DNA of 64,000 nt from Elioraea tepida (GCF_019203965.1 NZ_CP076448.1:558001-622000), one strand, 5' to 3'; positions 51,757 to 61,281 are shown, numbered from the stretch's first letter. Numbers and translations are program-made. The notes: a model not told the origin generated them from the letters alone.

Positions 51757-52782
51757 GTGACGCCGCGGCCCCTGTTCCCCTTCTCGGCCATCGTCGGCCA
51801 GGACGAGATGAAGCTCGCGCTTCTGATCGCTGCGGTCGACCAAACGATCGGCGGGGTTCTCGTGTTCGGTGACCGCGGCACGGGCAAATCCACCGCCGTG
51901 CGCGCGCTCGCCGCCCTGCTTCCGCCGATGCGCGTGATCGCAGGCTGCCCCTACGCCTGCGCCCCGGAGAAGCCTGCGGGGCTGTGCGACGTCTGCCGCG
52001 GCGGCGGGAAGCGGCACCGCGCGGCGCTCGTGCCGGTGCCGGTGGTCGATCTCCCGCTCGGTGCGACGGAGGACCGTGTGGTCGGCGCCCTCGACATCGA
52101 GCGCGCCCTCGCCCAAGGCGTAAAGGCCTTCGAGCCCGGCCTGCTCGCGCGCGCACACCGCGGCTTCCTCTACATCGACGAGGTAAATCTTCTCGAGGAC
52201 CACATCGTCGACCTCCTGCTCGACGTCGCCGCATCTGGAGAGAACGTGGTGGAACGGGAGGGTCTCTCGATCCGCCATCCCGCACGCTTCGTGCTCGTCG
52301 GCAGCGGCAACCCGGAGGAAGGAGAACTCCGCCCGCAGCTTCTCGACCGCTTCGGGCTCTCGGTGGAGGTTGCGACCCCGACCGATCTCCCCACCCGGGT
52401 GGAGGTGGTGCGGCGTCGTGACGCCTTCGAGCGCGACCCTGCCGGTTTCGCCGCCGCCTGGGCGCCGGAGGAGGCGAAACTGCGGCGCCGGATCGTCGCC
52501 GCGAGGCGCCGGCTCGACGACACTACTGTGCCCGATGCTGTGATCGAGCAGGCCGCACGCCTCTGCCTCTCGCTCGGCACCGATGGGCTGAGGGGCGAGC
52601 TCACCCTCGTGCGTGCGGCCCGGGCGTTCGCCGCCTTCGAGGGCGAGCGCGTGGTTGCCGCTCCCCATCTTCGCCGTGTGGCGCCGCCCGCCCTGCGCCA
52701 CCGGCTTCGCCGCAACGTGCTCGACGAGACTGTCGCCACCACGCGCGTGGAGCGGGCGATCGCCGAGGTGTTCGGCGCGTGA
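51757..52782 (+). CDS. bchI: magnesium chelatase subunit I (AAA+)
   Basis: ATPase ring that drives Mg insertion with BchD and BchH. The GTG at 51757 (VTPRPLFPFSAIVGQDEMKLA) gives 341 residues, a normal length; a GTG at 51703 would overlap hemA and add 18 residues. Walker A FGDRGTGKST at about 37-46, Walker B GFLYIDEVNLLEDH, sensor-type GSGNPEEGELRPQLLDRFG. The insertion ACAPEKPAGLCDVC is typical of BchI. GTGA overlap with bchD. Confidence 0.95.
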   Translation: MTPRPLFPFSAIVGQDEMKLALLIAAVDQTIGGVLVFGDRGTGKSTAVRALAALLPPMRVIAGCPYACAPEKPAGLCDVCRGGGKRHRAALVPVPVVDLPLGATEDRVVGALDIERALAQGVKAFEPGLLARAHRGFLYIDEVNLLEDHIVDLLLDVAASGENVVEREGLSIRHPARFVLVGSGNPEEGELRPQLLDRFGLSVEVATPTDLPTRVEVVRRRDAFERDPAGFAAAWAPEEAKLRRRIVAARRRLDDTTVPDAVIEQAARLCLSLGTDGLRGELTLVRAARAFAAFEGERVVAAPHLRRVAPPALRHRLRRNVLDETVATTRVERAIAEVFGA

Positions 52783-54554
52783 CCGGGCCAGCGGCTTGGG
52801 CGGACGCCACGCTCGCCGCCATCCTTCTTGCCGTCGACCCCGACCGTCTCCGCGGCATCGTCCTCCGCGCCCGGCCAGGACCGGTGCGCGACCGCTGGCT
52901 CGCTTGGTTCCGCACCCTGTTTCCCGAATCCGTTCCCTTTCGCCGCCTGCCACCCGGGGTGGGCGACGAGCGCCTGCTCGGCGGGCTCGATCTCGCCGCG
53001 ACGCTTCGGGCAGGACGGCCGGTCGCCGAGCGGGGGGTCCTTGCCGAGGCCGATGGCGGCGTACTGATCGTTCCCATGGCGGAGCGGATTCCGCCGCCCC
53101 TCGCGGCTCGCCTCGCCGCCGTGCTCGACCGCGGTGAGGTCGTCGCCGAACGCGACGGGCTCGCGCTCCGGCACGCGGCGCGGATCGCTCTCGTGCTGAT
53201 CGACGAAAGCGCGGGCGAGGACGAACGCTGCCCTGCTGCCCTGAGCGAGCGGCTCGCGCTCTTGGCCGACCTCACCTCGGTGCCGCTCGGCGAGGCCGCT
53301 CTGCCCGATGTGAACGCCGACACCATCGCGCGGGCGCAGCAACGCCTCCGCGCCGTCACCGTCACCGACGCGGCGGTCGAGGCGCTGTGCCAGACCGCGC
53401 TCGCCTTGGGCATCGGCTCGCTGCGCGCACCGTCGCTCGCCCTTTCAGCCGCCCGGGCCGCCGCGGCCCTGCATGGCCGCGAGGAGATCGGCGAGGAGGA
53501 CCTGATCGCCGCCGGCCGGCTCGTGCTTGCGCCGCGCGCCACCGTGCTTCCCGCCCCGACCGAGGAGGCGGAGGCGCCGCCGGACCGCGAGCCGGAGGAC
53601 GCGGCAGCTCCCGACCGCCCCCCCGAGGGAGATGACACCGAGGGCCTCGATCCGAAGGCGCTCGCCGAGGTCGTTCTCACCGCCGCGGCGGCGGCGGTTC
53701 CGCCCGACCTCCTTTCGGCGCTTGCGGGCGCAGGACCGCGACGCGCTCTTGGCGGGGGAAAGGCAGGGGCGGCGAAGGTCTCGAAGCTGCGCGGGGCGCC
53801 GCTCGCCGCGCGGCCGGGCCTGCCGCGCGGCGGAGCGCGCCTCGCACTTCTCGACACGCTGCGCGCCGCGGCGCCGTGGCAGCGTCTGCGGCAGCCCGCC
53901 GAGGCAGGGGGCACGCGGCCGCACATTGCCGTCAGGCGCGAGGATTTCCGCATCCGGCGCTATCGCGAGCGGAGCGAAACCACGACGATCTTCGTCGTCG
54001 ACGCGTCCGGCTCCGCCGCTCTCGCGCGCCTCGCCGAAGCGAAGGGCGCGGTCGAGCTTCTGCTCGCAAATTGCTACGTGCGGCGTGACCGGGTTGCACT
54101 GATCGCGTTCCGCGGCCGCGGCGCCGAACTCCTTCTGCCGCCGACGGGCTCGCTGGTGCGTGCGCGGCGCTTGCTTGCCGCCCTGCCCGGTGGCGGCGGC
54201 ACGCCGCTCGCGGCCGGCCTCGAGGCGGCGGAGGCGCTCGCCGAGGCGGTGCTGCGCCGGGGCGGCACGCCGGTTCTGGTGCTGCTCACCGACGGGCGGG
54301 CCAATGTGACCTTGGCTGGCACCGGGGGGCGCGAGGCGGCGGAGGCCGAGGCGCTCGCGGCGGCGCGTCGGCTCGCGGCGCGTCGGCTCGCCGCCGTGCT
54401 CATCGACACGTCGACGCGGCCTCAGGCCCAGGCCGAGCGGGTCGCGCGCGCGATGGGGGCGCGCTACCTGCCGCTGCCCTATGCCGATGCCGCCGCCCTG
54501 TCGCGCGCCGTGAAGGCCGTTCAGCCGGGCCAGACCCCGGCGCGCGCCGCCTGA
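52779..54554 (+). CDS. bchD: magnesium chelatase subunit D
   Basis: Partner of BchI. GTG start in GTGA overlap with bchI; 591 residues. The N-terminal AAA-like domain (about 1-240) lacks a P-loop, as usual for BchD; an acidic, proline-rich linker follows (about 250-300), then a von Willebrand A domain with the MIDAS motif D408-A-S-G-S412 (FVVDASGSAALARL) and GGGGTPLAAGLEAA plus VLLTDGRANVTL. The integrin I domain couples the BchI ring to BchH. Confidence 0.95.
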   Translation: MTGPAAWADATLAAILLAVDPDRLRGIVLRARPGPVRDRWLAWFRTLFPESVPFRRLPPGVGDERLLGGLDLAATLRAGRPVAERGVLAEADGGVLIVPMAERIPPPLAARLAAVLDRGEVVAERDGLALRHAARIALVLIDESAGEDERCPAALSERLALLADLTSVPLGEAALPDVNADTIARAQQRLRAVTVTDAAVEALCQTALALGIGSLRAPSLALSAARAAAALHGREEIGEEDLIAAGRLVLAPRATVLPAPTEEAEAPPDREPEDAAAPDRPPEGDDTEGLDPKALAEVVLTAAAAAVPPDLLSALAGAGPRRALGGGKAGAAKVSKLRGAPLAARPGLPRGGARLALLDTLRAAAPWQRLRQPAEAGGTRPHIAVRREDFRIRRYRERSETTTIFVVDASGSAALARLAEAKGAVELLLANCYVRRDRVALIAFRGRGAELLLPPTGSLVRARRLLAALPGGGGTPLAAGLEAAEALAEAVLRRGGTPVLVLLTDGRANVTLAGTGGREAAEAEALAAARRLAARRLAAVLIDTSTRPQAQAERVARAMGARYLPLPYADAAALSRAVKAVQPGQTPARAA

Positions 54555-54569
54555 GCGTCAAAGGCGGTC

Positions 54570-55496
54570 ATGTCGGGCCGCCCGGCTTGGGAGCACGAGG
54601 GCCGTCACTGGCCGAACCGGGAGGCAAGCCGCTTCCTCCGCGCCGGCGGGTTCCGCTGGCATGTCCAGGTCGCCGGAACGGGCCCGGCCCTCTTGCTGCT
54701 TCACGGGACCGGAGCGGCGACCCATTCCTGGCGCGGGCTTCTGCCGCTGCTCGCCCGGGCCTTCACCGTGGTCGCTCCCGACCTGCCCGGCCATGGCTTC
54801 ACCGACACGCCGCCGGCGCACGCCCTGTCGCTTCCCGGCATGGCAAGGTCGGTTGCGGCGCTGGTCACAGCGCTCGATTTTGAGCCCGCGGTGATCGTCG
54901 GCCACTCCGCTGGCGCCGCGGTCGCCGCGGCGATGTCGCTCGACGGGCTCGCGCGCCCGCGCGCGATCGTGTCGCTGAACGGAGCGCTTCTGCCACTCCG
55001 CGGCGGCCCTGGGGATCTCTTCATCTTCTCCGCCCTTGCCCGCATGCTCGTCTCACTGCCGATCGTGCCGTGGCTGATCTCCCGTCGGGCAGCGGATCGC
55101 TCCGCCGTCGAGCGTCTGTTGCGCGGAACCGGCTCGACCCTCGATCCGGCGGGCATCGACCTCTATGCCGCGCTGATGCGGCACCCAAGCCATGTCGCCG
55201 CTGCACTCGGGATGATGGCGGCGTGGGATCTCAATGCTCTCGCCCGCGCCCTGCCGCGGCTCGCTCCGCCGCTCACCCTGGTCGTCGGCGAGAACGACCG
55301 CACGATTCCACCCTCTGACGCGCTTCGGGTGAGGGCGATCCTTCCCTCGGCGCGGATCGTCACCCTGCCGGGCCTCGGCCATCTCGCGCATGAGGAGAAA
55401 CCGGAGGAGATCGCCGCCATCATCCTCGAGGCGGGGAGCGGGGCCGAGGCGAGAGACGCCCCCGAGCCGACGGCGACCGAGCCGCCTGCCGGCTGA
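54570..55496 (+). CDS. bchO: BchO, alpha/beta-hydrolase of the Mg chelatase operon
   Basis: 308 residues, 15 bp after bchD. Alpha/beta-hydrolase fold: oxyanion region LLLHGTGAATHSWRG, nucleophile elbow VIVGHSAGAAVAAAM (Ser in GHSAG), acid in LVVGENDRTIPP and histidine in LPGLGHLAHEEKPEE. The N-terminus WEHEGRHWPNREASRFLRAGGFRWHVQ is the BchO opening. BchO is conserved with bchID in purple bacteria and its substrate is unproven. Last gene of the rightward superoperon. Confidence 0.93.
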   Translation: MSGRPAWEHEGRHWPNREASRFLRAGGFRWHVQVAGTGPALLLLHGTGAATHSWRGLLPLLARAFTVVAPDLPGHGFTDTPPAHALSLPGMARSVAALVTALDFEPAVIVGHSAGAAVAAAMSLDGLARPRAIVSLNGALLPLRGGPGDLFIFSALARMLVSLPIVPWLISRRAADRSAVERLLRGTGSTLDPAGIDLYAALMRHPSHVAAALGMMAAWDLNALARALPRLAPPLTLVVGENDRTIPPSDALRVRAILPSARIVTLPGLGHLAHEEKPEEIAAIILEAGSGAEARDAPEPTATEPPAG

Positions 55497-55545
55497 CATC
55501 GTCCTAGGCAGGCCCTGGCTCTCCCGACCGGCGGCGTCCGACGGG

Positions 55546-55622
55546 TGGCGACCCCGGCGTGACTCGAACACGCAACACCCTGCTTAGAAGGCAGGTGCTC
55601 TATCCGGTTGAGCTACGGGGCC
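55546..55622 (-). tRNA. tRNA-Arg (anticodon TCT)
   Basis: Reads from 55622 leftward. Acceptor stem GGCCCCG/CGGGGTC (one G-T pair), D-arm GTAGCTCAACCGGAT, anticodon loop CTTCTAA giving TCT (AGA codons), T-arm GTTCGAGT; the 3' CCA is encoded at 55546-55548. Confidence 0.95.
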
Positions 55623-55722
55623 GCGGGGCTTGGCTACACGGTTCGGCGGCGGCACGGCAACCGGGAACGCAAGCCGCGACCCGACACCTCGACCCGCCCA
55701 TCTTGCGGCGTCGCCGCCTCGC

Positions 55723-56031
55723 TCAGTGCGTCCAGTTCTCGATCCGGCCATAGCGGAAATTGTCCGCGTAGGCCTTCGGCTTCAGGGTCGGCGCCTGCAC
55801 CGGCTCGACCTCGTACGTAATGCCATGCGCCTTCGCATAGGCCTCGGCCGCCTCGAGCGTAGGAAAGCGGAGCCGGACCTGGCTCGCCACCGTGTCGCCC
55901 GAACTGGTCCAACCCATCAGCGGGTCGGGGCGACGCGGCTCGGAGGGCTCGAACACGAGGATCCAGTCGCGCGTCACGGCGCGGCCGGACTGGGTTGCCG
56001 GTTTCGGTGGCCTCAGGATCCTCGCCCGCAT
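55723..56031 (-). CDS. ETC complex I subunit (NDUFS4-like)
   Basis: Accessory subunit of respiratory NADH:quinone oxidoreductase, homologous to mitochondrial NDUFS4/AQDQ. 102 residues, the family size: MRARILRPPKPATQSGRA then WILVFEPSEPRRPDPLMGWTSSGD, LRFPTLEAAEAYAKAHGI and PKAYADNFRYGR, all standard for the family. The family is typical of alphaproteobacteria and mitochondria, which supports the taxonomic reading. It lies between two tRNAs on the same strand. Confidence 0.93.
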   Translation of the reverse strand: MRARILRPPKPATQSGRAVTRDWILVFEPSEPRRPDPLMGWTSSGDTVASQVRLRFPTLEAAEAYAKAHGITYEVEPVQAPTLKPKAYADNFRYGRIENWTH

Positions 56032-56070
56032 CGTGCCCCGTCGCTCCCTCGCACCCGAGCGTGCCGCAAC

Positions 56071-56147
56071 TGGTCGGGGCGGCCGGATTCGAACCGACGA
56101 CCTTCTGCGCCCAAGGCAGACGCGCTACCAGGCTGCGCTACGCCCCG
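56071..56147 (-). tRNA. tRNA-Pro (anticodon TGG)
   Basis: Reads from 56147 leftward. Acceptor stem CGGGGCG/CGCCCCG pairs fully, D-arm GTAGCGCAGCCTGG, anticodon loop CTTGGGC giving TGG, T-arm GTTCGAAT; encoded CCA at 56071-56073. Confidence 0.95.
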
Positions 56148-56209
56148 ATACAGCCCGTGTGACGCGCGGCACCCTAAGGACCGGCTCAGGCGGACGCAAG
56201 CACGCGCGG

Positions 56210-56755
56210 TCATCGCGGCGAGAGCTGGTCGCGCGCGAGCGCCTCGCGCAGGGCGCGGAGGCCGCGCACGGCCTGGGGCGGCACGACGAGCCGCGACAGT
56301 GCAGCGCGCGGCACCTCGGGGGGACCGCGGAACACCGGGGCGGAGAACGCGGCACGCGAAGCCGCCTCGTCACCGCGGCGCAGCGCCTCCGTCACCGACC
56401 AGAGCGCGTCGATGACACGCTGCGGCTCCGCCTCGCCGATCAGGCCCGCAGCGGCTCGGAGATGGGGCCTTCCTTCGCGCATCAGCCGCCCCGGGTTCTG
56501 GTCGTGCAGCCGGCCGTTGCCCGCCTCGGCCGCGGCATACTCGTAGAGCATCACGGCGAACGCCGCCTCGGCTGGCTTACCCTCGAGGTTCTGAGGCCGC
56601 ATCGCCAACGCAAAGGATGCGATCTCGGCCGCCTGCCAGAGCGGATCGGCCGTGCCGCGAAGCGCGGCGACGGGAAGCGAGACAGGCTCCACCTTGGGCC
56701 CTTCGTCGCAGGCGGCGAGCGCGAGCGCGCCGAGGAGGGCGCCGCGCCGTGTCAC
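56210..56755 (-). CDS. lipoprotein of unknown function
   Basis: GTG start at 56755 in GTGA overlap with the upstream carbonic-anhydrase-like gene; 181 residues. The N-terminus TRRGALLGALALAACDEG has a lipobox LAAC, so Cys17 is probably lipidated. The rest is helical with no domain I recognise (SLPVAALRGTADPLWQAAEIASFALAM). Coupled translation with the upstream gene suggests a shared function, but none is evident. Confidence 0.75.
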   Translation of the reverse strand: MTRRGALLGALALAACDEGPKVEPVSLPVAALRGTADPLWQAAEIASFALAMRPQNLEGKPAEAAFAVMLYEYAAAEAGNGRLHDQNPGRLMREGRPHLRAAAGLIGEAEPQRVIDALWSVTEALRRGDEAASRAAFSAPVFRGPPEVPRAALSRLVVPPQAVRGLRALREALARDQLSPR

Positions 56756-57309
56756 TCCGCCGCGCCGCGCAGGGCGGCGCTGCGCAGAGCGGCGTACTCT
56801 GAACGATACTGGGCGCCGAGAGCGGCATAGTGCGGAGCGGTCTCGGCGAGGAAACGGTCCTTCTCGCCGAGGGGGCGCATGAACGTCGCGGGCGACCCCG
56901 CCCAGAGCTCGCCCGGGCCGATCACCTTGTTCGGCGTCAGCACCGCACCGGCGGCGAGCATGCCGCCCTCCTCGATCACCGCTCCGTCGAGAACGATCGC
57001 GCCCATGCCGACGAAGCCGCGGTTCTTGACCGTGCAGGCATGCACGAGCGCCATGTGCCCGATCGTGACGTCGTTGCCGATGATGCACGGATGGGTGGCA
57101 CGGTTGACGTGCAGGATCGAGCCGTCCTGGATGTTGGTGCGCGCGCCAATCCGCACATGGTTCACGTCGCCGCGGATCACGACGTGGAACCAGATGCTCG
57201 CCCCCTCGCCGATCTCGACATCGCCGATGATCGCCGCCGTGGGCGCGATCCAGGCCGTGGGGTGGACCTTCGGCATTTTGCCTTGGAAGGGGTAGAGAGG
57301 GCCGTCCAT
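56752..57309 (-). CDS. gamma-carbonic-anhydrase-like hexapeptide-repeat protein
   Basis: Left-handed beta-helix trimer of the PaaY/YrdA/CaiE group. Start at ATG 57309 (MDGPLYPFQGKMPKVHP) is preceded by GGAG at good spacing; ATG 57336 would add 9 residues. 185 residues. Repeats run from about 18 to 150: AAIIGDVEIGEGASIWFHVV, RGDVNHVRIGARTNIQDG, HVNRATHPCIIGNDVTIGH. The zinc-ligand histidine positions look present (H in SILHVNRATHP and in GHMALVHACTV), so metal binding is plausible; activity as a carbonic anhydrase is often not shown for this group. Confidence 0.87.
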   Translation of the reverse strand: MDGPLYPFQGKMPKVHPTAWIAPTAAIIGDVEIGEGASIWFHVVIRGDVNHVRIGARTNIQDGSILHVNRATHPCIIGNDVTIGHMALVHACTVKNRGFVGMGAIVLDGAVIEEGGMLAAGAVLTPNKVIGPGELWAGSPATFMRPLGEKDRFLAETAPHYAALGAQYRSEYAALRSAALRGAAE

Positions 57310-57341
57310 CCGAAGAGCTCCATTCGCGCGAGCCACGCTGC

Positions 57342-58286
57342 TCAGGCGGCGAGCGCCGCCTCATCCTGTTCGAGGCCGAGCATCAAGGCGAGGTTCTGCA
57401 CCGCCGCCCCGGAAGCGCCCTTGCCGAGATTGTCGAGCCGCGCGACCAGCACCGCCTGGCGCTTCAACTCGTGGCCGAACACGCGAAGCTCGAGCAGGTT
57501 CGTCCCGTTCAGAGCTTCCGGCTCAAGCCGCGTCTCGCCTGCGGTGGGGACCACCCGGACACAAGCGCTGCCGCCGTAGCGAGCCGCAAGCGCTGCCTCG
57601 AGATCGGCGGGCTTAGGCGCCCCGGGGAGCGCGTCGAGATGCAGCGGGATCGAGACGAGCATGCCCTGGCGGAAATTGCCGACGGAGGGGACGAAGATTG
57701 GCGCCCGCGTGAGCCCGGCATAGGTGACGATCTCGGGCAGGTGCTTGTGCTCGAGCCCCAGAGCGTAGAGCTCGAAGGCGGGTGCGGTGCCAGCCTCGTA
57801 GCTCGCGATCATGCTCTTCCCGCCGCCCGAGTAGCCCGAGACAGCGTTGATCGTGAGCGGGTGGTCGGGCGGGATCAGCCCAGAATCGACGAGGGGGCGG
57901 AGGAGCGCGATGGCCCCGGTCGGGTAGCAGCCCGGGTTGGCAACACGGCGGGCGTGTCGCACCGCCGCCTCCTGCTCGGCCGAGAGTTCGGGGAAGCCGT
58001 AGACCCAGCCCGGGGCGACGCGATGGGCCGTCGAGGCGTCGAGCAAGCGCGGGCCGCCTCCGGGCAGCGTGTCGGCGAGCGCGACCGCCTCGCGCGCGGC
58101 ATCGTCAGGCAGGCAGAGCACGGCGAGGTCGGCCGACGCGAGCGCCTCGGCGCGTGCCGCGGGGTCCTTCCGCCGCTCCGGCGCAAGGGTGACAAGCGAG
58201 ATGTCGCGTCGGCGCTCGAGCCGTTGGCGGATGAGAAGGCCCGTGGTTCCGGCCTCTCCGTCGATGAACACCGTGCGCTGTGCCAT
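57342..58286 (-). CDS. argC: N-acetyl-gamma-glutamyl-phosphate reductase
   Basis: Third step of arginine synthesis: NADPH-dependent reduction of N-acetylglutamyl phosphate. ATG at 58286 has GAGGAGGG just upstream; an upstream in-frame ATG (58367) adds non-conserved residues. 314 residues, the short (type 2) ArgC length. NADP loop [14 protein letters not shown] at the start, catalytic Cys in [14 protein letters not shown] near 116, and GYSGGGKSM and HKHLPEI motifs. Confidence 0.92.
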   Translation of the reverse strand: MAQRTVFIDGEAGTTGLLIRQRLERRRDISLVTLAPERRKDPAARAEALASADLAVLCLPDDAAREAVALADTLPGGGPRLLDASTAHRVAPGWVYGFPELSAEQEAAVRHARRVANPGCYPTGAIALLRPLVDSGLIPPDHPLTINAVSGYSGGGKSMIASYEAGTAPAFELYALGLEHKHLPEIVTYAGLTRAPIFVPSVGNFRQGMLVSIPLHLDALPGAPKPADLEAALAARYGGSACVRVVPTAGETRLEPEALNGTNLLELRVFGHELKRQAVLVARLDNLGKGASGAAVQNLALMLGLEQDEAALAA

Positions 58287-58353
58287 CCCACCCTCCTCGA
58301 CCCTCAGCGGCGGGGCGGGAGGCACTTTCCCAGTGCGGCGCCGGCGATGGCAA

Positions 58354-58382
58354 GGGGGCGGAGCCAACCGGCCCCGCCCCCC
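58354..58382 (-). terminator. possible intrinsic terminator after rpsI
   Basis: An 11-12 bp GC stem (GGGGGCGGAGCC ... GGCCCCGCCCCC, one mismatch) with a 4-base AACC loop lies about 45 bp beyond the rpsI stop on its strand. Only two T's follow in the transcript direction, so termination may be weak or factor-dependent. Confidence 0.4.
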
Positions 58383-58427
58383 GATACAAGGCTGCCCCGC
58401 GTGCGCCGCGAGGCGAGCAGCCCCCGC

Positions 58428-58916
58428 TCAGCGCTTCGAGAACTGGAAGCTGCGGCGCGCCTTCGCGCGACCATACTTCTTGCGTTCGACCACACGCGCA
58501 TCGCGCGTGAGGAATCCGGCCGCCTTGAGGATCCGGCGCAGTTCGGGGTCGTAGTTCACGAGCGCGCGCGACAGCCCATGCCGAACCGCTCCGGCCTGGC
58601 CCGAGAGGCCACCGCCGCTCACCGTGCAGAACACGTCGAACTGGTTGTAGCGGTCAGTCACAAGGAAGGGCTGCGCGATCAGCATCCGCAGCACAGGGCG
58701 GGCGAAATACTGCTCCGCCGGCTTGCCGTTGACCTCGATCTTCCCCTTGCCGGGCTTGACCCAGACGCGGGCGACGGCGTTCTTGCGCCGCCCCGTGGCA
58801 TAGGCGCGCCCGAGCGCGTCGCGCTTCGGCTCGCGCTTCGGCGCCTCCTGGGCCGTGCCGGCGGCGCCGGCGATCGACTTGAGGTCGGCAAGCGAGGTCA
58901 GGGTTTCGGCTGCCAT
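58428..58916 (-). CDS. rpsI: 30S ribosomal protein S9
   Basis: 162 residues. The S9 core begins at [18 protein letters not shown] and ends with the signature [33 protein letters not shown] region, whose C-terminal KR reaches the P-site tRNA. An N-terminal extension of about 38 residues ([16 protein letters not shown]...) is common in alphaproteobacteria. 1 bp after rplM, as everywhere in bacteria. Confidence 0.98.
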   Translation of the reverse strand: MAAETLTSLADLKSIAGAAGTAQEAPKREPKRDALGRAYATGRRKNAVARVWVKPGKGKIEVNGKPAEQYFARPVLRMLIAQPFLVTDRYNQFDVFCTVSGGGLSGQAGAVRHGLSRALVNYDPELRRILKAAGFLTRDARVVERKKYGRAKARRSFQFSKR

Positions 58917-58917
58917 C

Positions 58918-59379
58918 TCAGCCCACCTTGTTCTTGCGGTTCATCGCGGCGACGTCGAGCGGCTTCGGGGCCTGTCCCTGGTGCGGATGGGAAGGCCCGG
59001 CGTAAACATGCAGGTTGCGCATCTGCCGCCGCCCTAGCGGACCGCGCGTGATCATACGCTCGACGGCCTTCTCGATCACACGCTCCGGATGCCGGGACTG
59101 GAGCCTTTGCCGAATGGTTCGGCCCTTCACGCCACCGGGGTAGCCGGTGTGCCAGTAGAAAACCGACTGGTCAGCCTTGTTGCCGGTCACCCTCACCTTC
59201 TCGGCATTGATGATCACGACATGGTCGCCGCAGTCCACATGCGGCGTGAAGGTGGGCTTGTGCTTGCCGCGCAGGCGGCTTGCGACCAGTGAGGCAAGAC
59301 GGCCGAGCACCAGCCCGTCAGCGTCGATAAGCCACCAGTCCTTCTTCACCTCGGCCGGTTTGATCGAGACGGTCTTCAT
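58918..59379 (-). CDS. rplM: 50S ribosomal protein L13
   Basis: Start at ATG 59379 ([19 protein letters not shown]) gives 153 residues, the usual length; an upstream in-frame ATG (59433) is not needed. Conserved stretches: [38 protein letters not shown] and [21 protein letters not shown]. First gene of the rplM-rpsI operon. Confidence 0.98.
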   Translation of the reverse strand: MKTVSIKPAEVKKDWWLIDADGLVLGRLASLVASRLRGKHKPTFTPHVDCGDHVVIINAEKVRVTGNKADQSVFYWHTGYPGGVKGRTIRQRLQSRHPERVIEKAVERMITRGPLGRRQMRNLHVYAGPSHPHQGQAPKPLDVAAMNRKNKVG

Positions 59380-59483
59380 CGCATTCCGATCCATCGAGGC
59401 CGGGACGGCCCCGGCGCAACGCGTTCGGGTCACTAGGGGGGATGACGCCGGAGGTCAAGGAGAATCAGACGTCTCCTGGATGT

Positions 59484-59497
59484 GGTATCCGGATACC
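59484..59497. promoter_or_regulatory. perfect 14-bp palindrome upstream of the dehydratase
   Basis: GGTATCCGGATACC is fully self-complementary, lies 62 bp before the ATG of the IlvD/Edd gene and 104 bp before rplM on the other strand. Size and form fit an operator for a dimeric repressor (GntR- or LacI-type), most likely of the dehydratase. No regulator gene is adjacent. Confidence 0.5.
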
Positions 59498-59559
59498 GCA
59501 ACCCTTCCCCGGATCGTGCGAGAGCCCTACCGTGGCGTGCAGTAGCGAGGAGCGGAGCC

Positions 59560-61281
59560 ATGGGCGAGGATCGAGCAGAGGGGCCGGGCGGGCTTGCGCG
59601 CAACGCCGCGACCTATGGCGACCGCGATTTCGCCCTCTATCTCCGGCGCTCCTTCATGTTGTCGATGGGCTGGTCGCGCGAGGCGCTTGGGCGCCCGACC
59701 GTTGGCATCTGCGACACGAGCTCGGGGCTGAACAACTGTCACCGACATTTCCCCGAGCTCGTCCGAGCCGCCGAGCGGGGAATCCTCGCCTCGGGCGGGC
59801 TTCCCCTTCCCTTCCCGACGATCAGCGTCTGCGAGCCCTCGCTCTCCCCCTGCTCGATGTATTACCGCAACCTCGCGGCGATCGACACGGAGGAGATGCT
59901 GCGCGCCCAGCCGCTCGATTCGGTCGTTCTGCTGGGCGGCTGCGACAAGACGGTGCCCGCTCAGCTGATGGCCGCTGTCTCGGCCAACATCCCCTGCGTT
60001 CTCGTCGTCGCAGGCCCGATGCTCGCCACGCGGTTCGAGGGCGAGCGCCTCTCCGCCTGCACCGATTGCCGGCGCTTCTGGGCGCGCTTCCGCGCGGGCG
60101 AGATAGACGCCGGTCGGATCGAGCGGATCGAGGGCAAGCTTGCGACCACCGCCGGAACCTGCGGCGTGATGGGAACCGCCTCCACCATGGCAGCGATCGC
60201 CGAGACGCTTGGCTTCACCCTCCCGGGCACGGCGGCGATCCCGGCCGTGCACGCAGACCGGATGCGAGCGGCGGAAGCCTCCGGCGCGCTCGCGGTCAGG
60301 CTCGCGACGGAACGGCGCGCGGTGCGCCCGCGCGATCTCGTGACGCCCGAGAGTTTGGAGAACGCCCTGCGCGTTCTGCTCGCGCTTGGCGGCTCGACGA
60401 ACGCGATCATTCACCTCACGGCGATCGCCGGCCGCGCCGGCATCAGGCTCGATCTCGCCCGTCTCAACCGGCTCTCCGACGAAACTCCCGTCCTTGTCGA
60501 CCTCAAGCCGACGGGCGAAGGCTACATGGAGGATTTCCACACCGCCGGAGCGATGGGGGCGGTGCTGCGCGCGTTGCGGCCGCTCCTCCATCTCGACGTG
60601 CCGACGGTCACCGGCGAGACGTTGCGTGAGCGGCTCGACCGCGAGGAGGGAAGCTTCTCCGACCCAGCGGTGATCCGGCCCGTCTCCGACCCGGTCTCGC
60701 CGGTGGGGGGGCTCGTCGCCCTGTTCGGCTCGCTCGCGCCGCGCGGGGCGATCCTCAAGCGCTCAGCCGCCGATCCGTCCTTGTTCGAGAAGGAGGCGCG
60801 GGCGGTGGTATTCGCCTCGCTGCCCGACCTTGCCGAGCGGATCGACCGCGACGATTTGGACGTGACGCCCGAAGACATGCTCGTGCTCCAGAACGCGGGC
60901 CCCAAAGGCGGGTATGGCATGCCCGAGGCGGGCTACCTTCCGATCCCCAGAAAGCTCGCCCGCGCCGGCGTGAAGGACATGGTGCGGATCTCCGATGCGC
61001 GGATGTCCGGCACCGCCTTCGGAACGATCGTGCTGCACGTCACGCCTGAGGCGGCGGAGGGCGGCGCGCTTGCTCTCGTGCGCACAGGCGATCGGATCCG
61101 CCTCTCGGTGCGCGAGCGGCGGATCGACCTGCTCGTGGCCGAAGACGAGCTCGCCCGCCGCCGCGCCGCCTGGACGCCGCCGCCCGCCGCCCTGCGCGGC
61201 TGGGACAAGCTCTGGCAGCGCGAGGTGCTCCAGGCCGACGAGGGGGTGGATTTCGCCTTCCTGCGGCCGCGAGGAGAATGA
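59560..61281 (+). CDS. IlvD/Edd-family dehydratase (probable sugar-acid dehydratase)
   Basis: Iron-sulphur dehydratase. ATG at 59560 has GAGGAGCGG upstream; 573 residues. Cluster cysteines are in VGICDTSSGLNN, LLGGCDKTVPAQL and TTAGTCGVMGTASTM; NAGPKGGYGMPEAG and ISDARMSGTAFGTIVLHVTPEA are the family C-terminal motifs. Length and details (FELVRAAERGILASGG-type N-terminus, single CDKTxPA) resemble arabinonate/xylonate-type dehydratases more than the housekeeping IlvD, so a sugar-acid substrate is likely but not proven. The palindrome upstream suggests substrate-dependent control. Confidence 0.82.
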   Translation: MGEDRAEGPGGLARNAATYGDRDFALYLRRSFMLSMGWSREALGRPTVGICDTSSGLNNCHRHFPELVRAAERGILASGGLPLPFPTISVCEPSLSPCSMYYRNLAAIDTEEMLRAQPLDSVVLLGGCDKTVPAQLMAAVSANIPCVLVVAGPMLATRFEGERLSACTDCRRFWARFRAGEIDAGRIERIEGKLATTAGTCGVMGTASTMAAIAETLGFTLPGTAAIPAVHADRMRAAEASGALAVRLATERRAVRPRDLVTPESLENALRVLLALGGSTNAIIHLTAIAGRAGIRLDLARLNRLSDETPVLVDLKPTGEGYMEDFHTAGAMGAVLRALRPLLHLDVPTVTGETLRERLDREEGSFSDPAVIRPVSDPVSPVGGLVALFGSLAPRGAILKRSAADPSLFEKEARAVVFASLPDLAERIDRDDLDVTPEDMLVLQNAGPKGGYGMPEAGYLPIPRKLARAGVKDMVRISDARMSGTAFGTIVLHVTPEAAEGGALALVRTGDRIRLSVRERRIDLLVAEDELARRRAAWTPPPAALRGWDKLWQREVLQADEGVDFAFLRPRGE

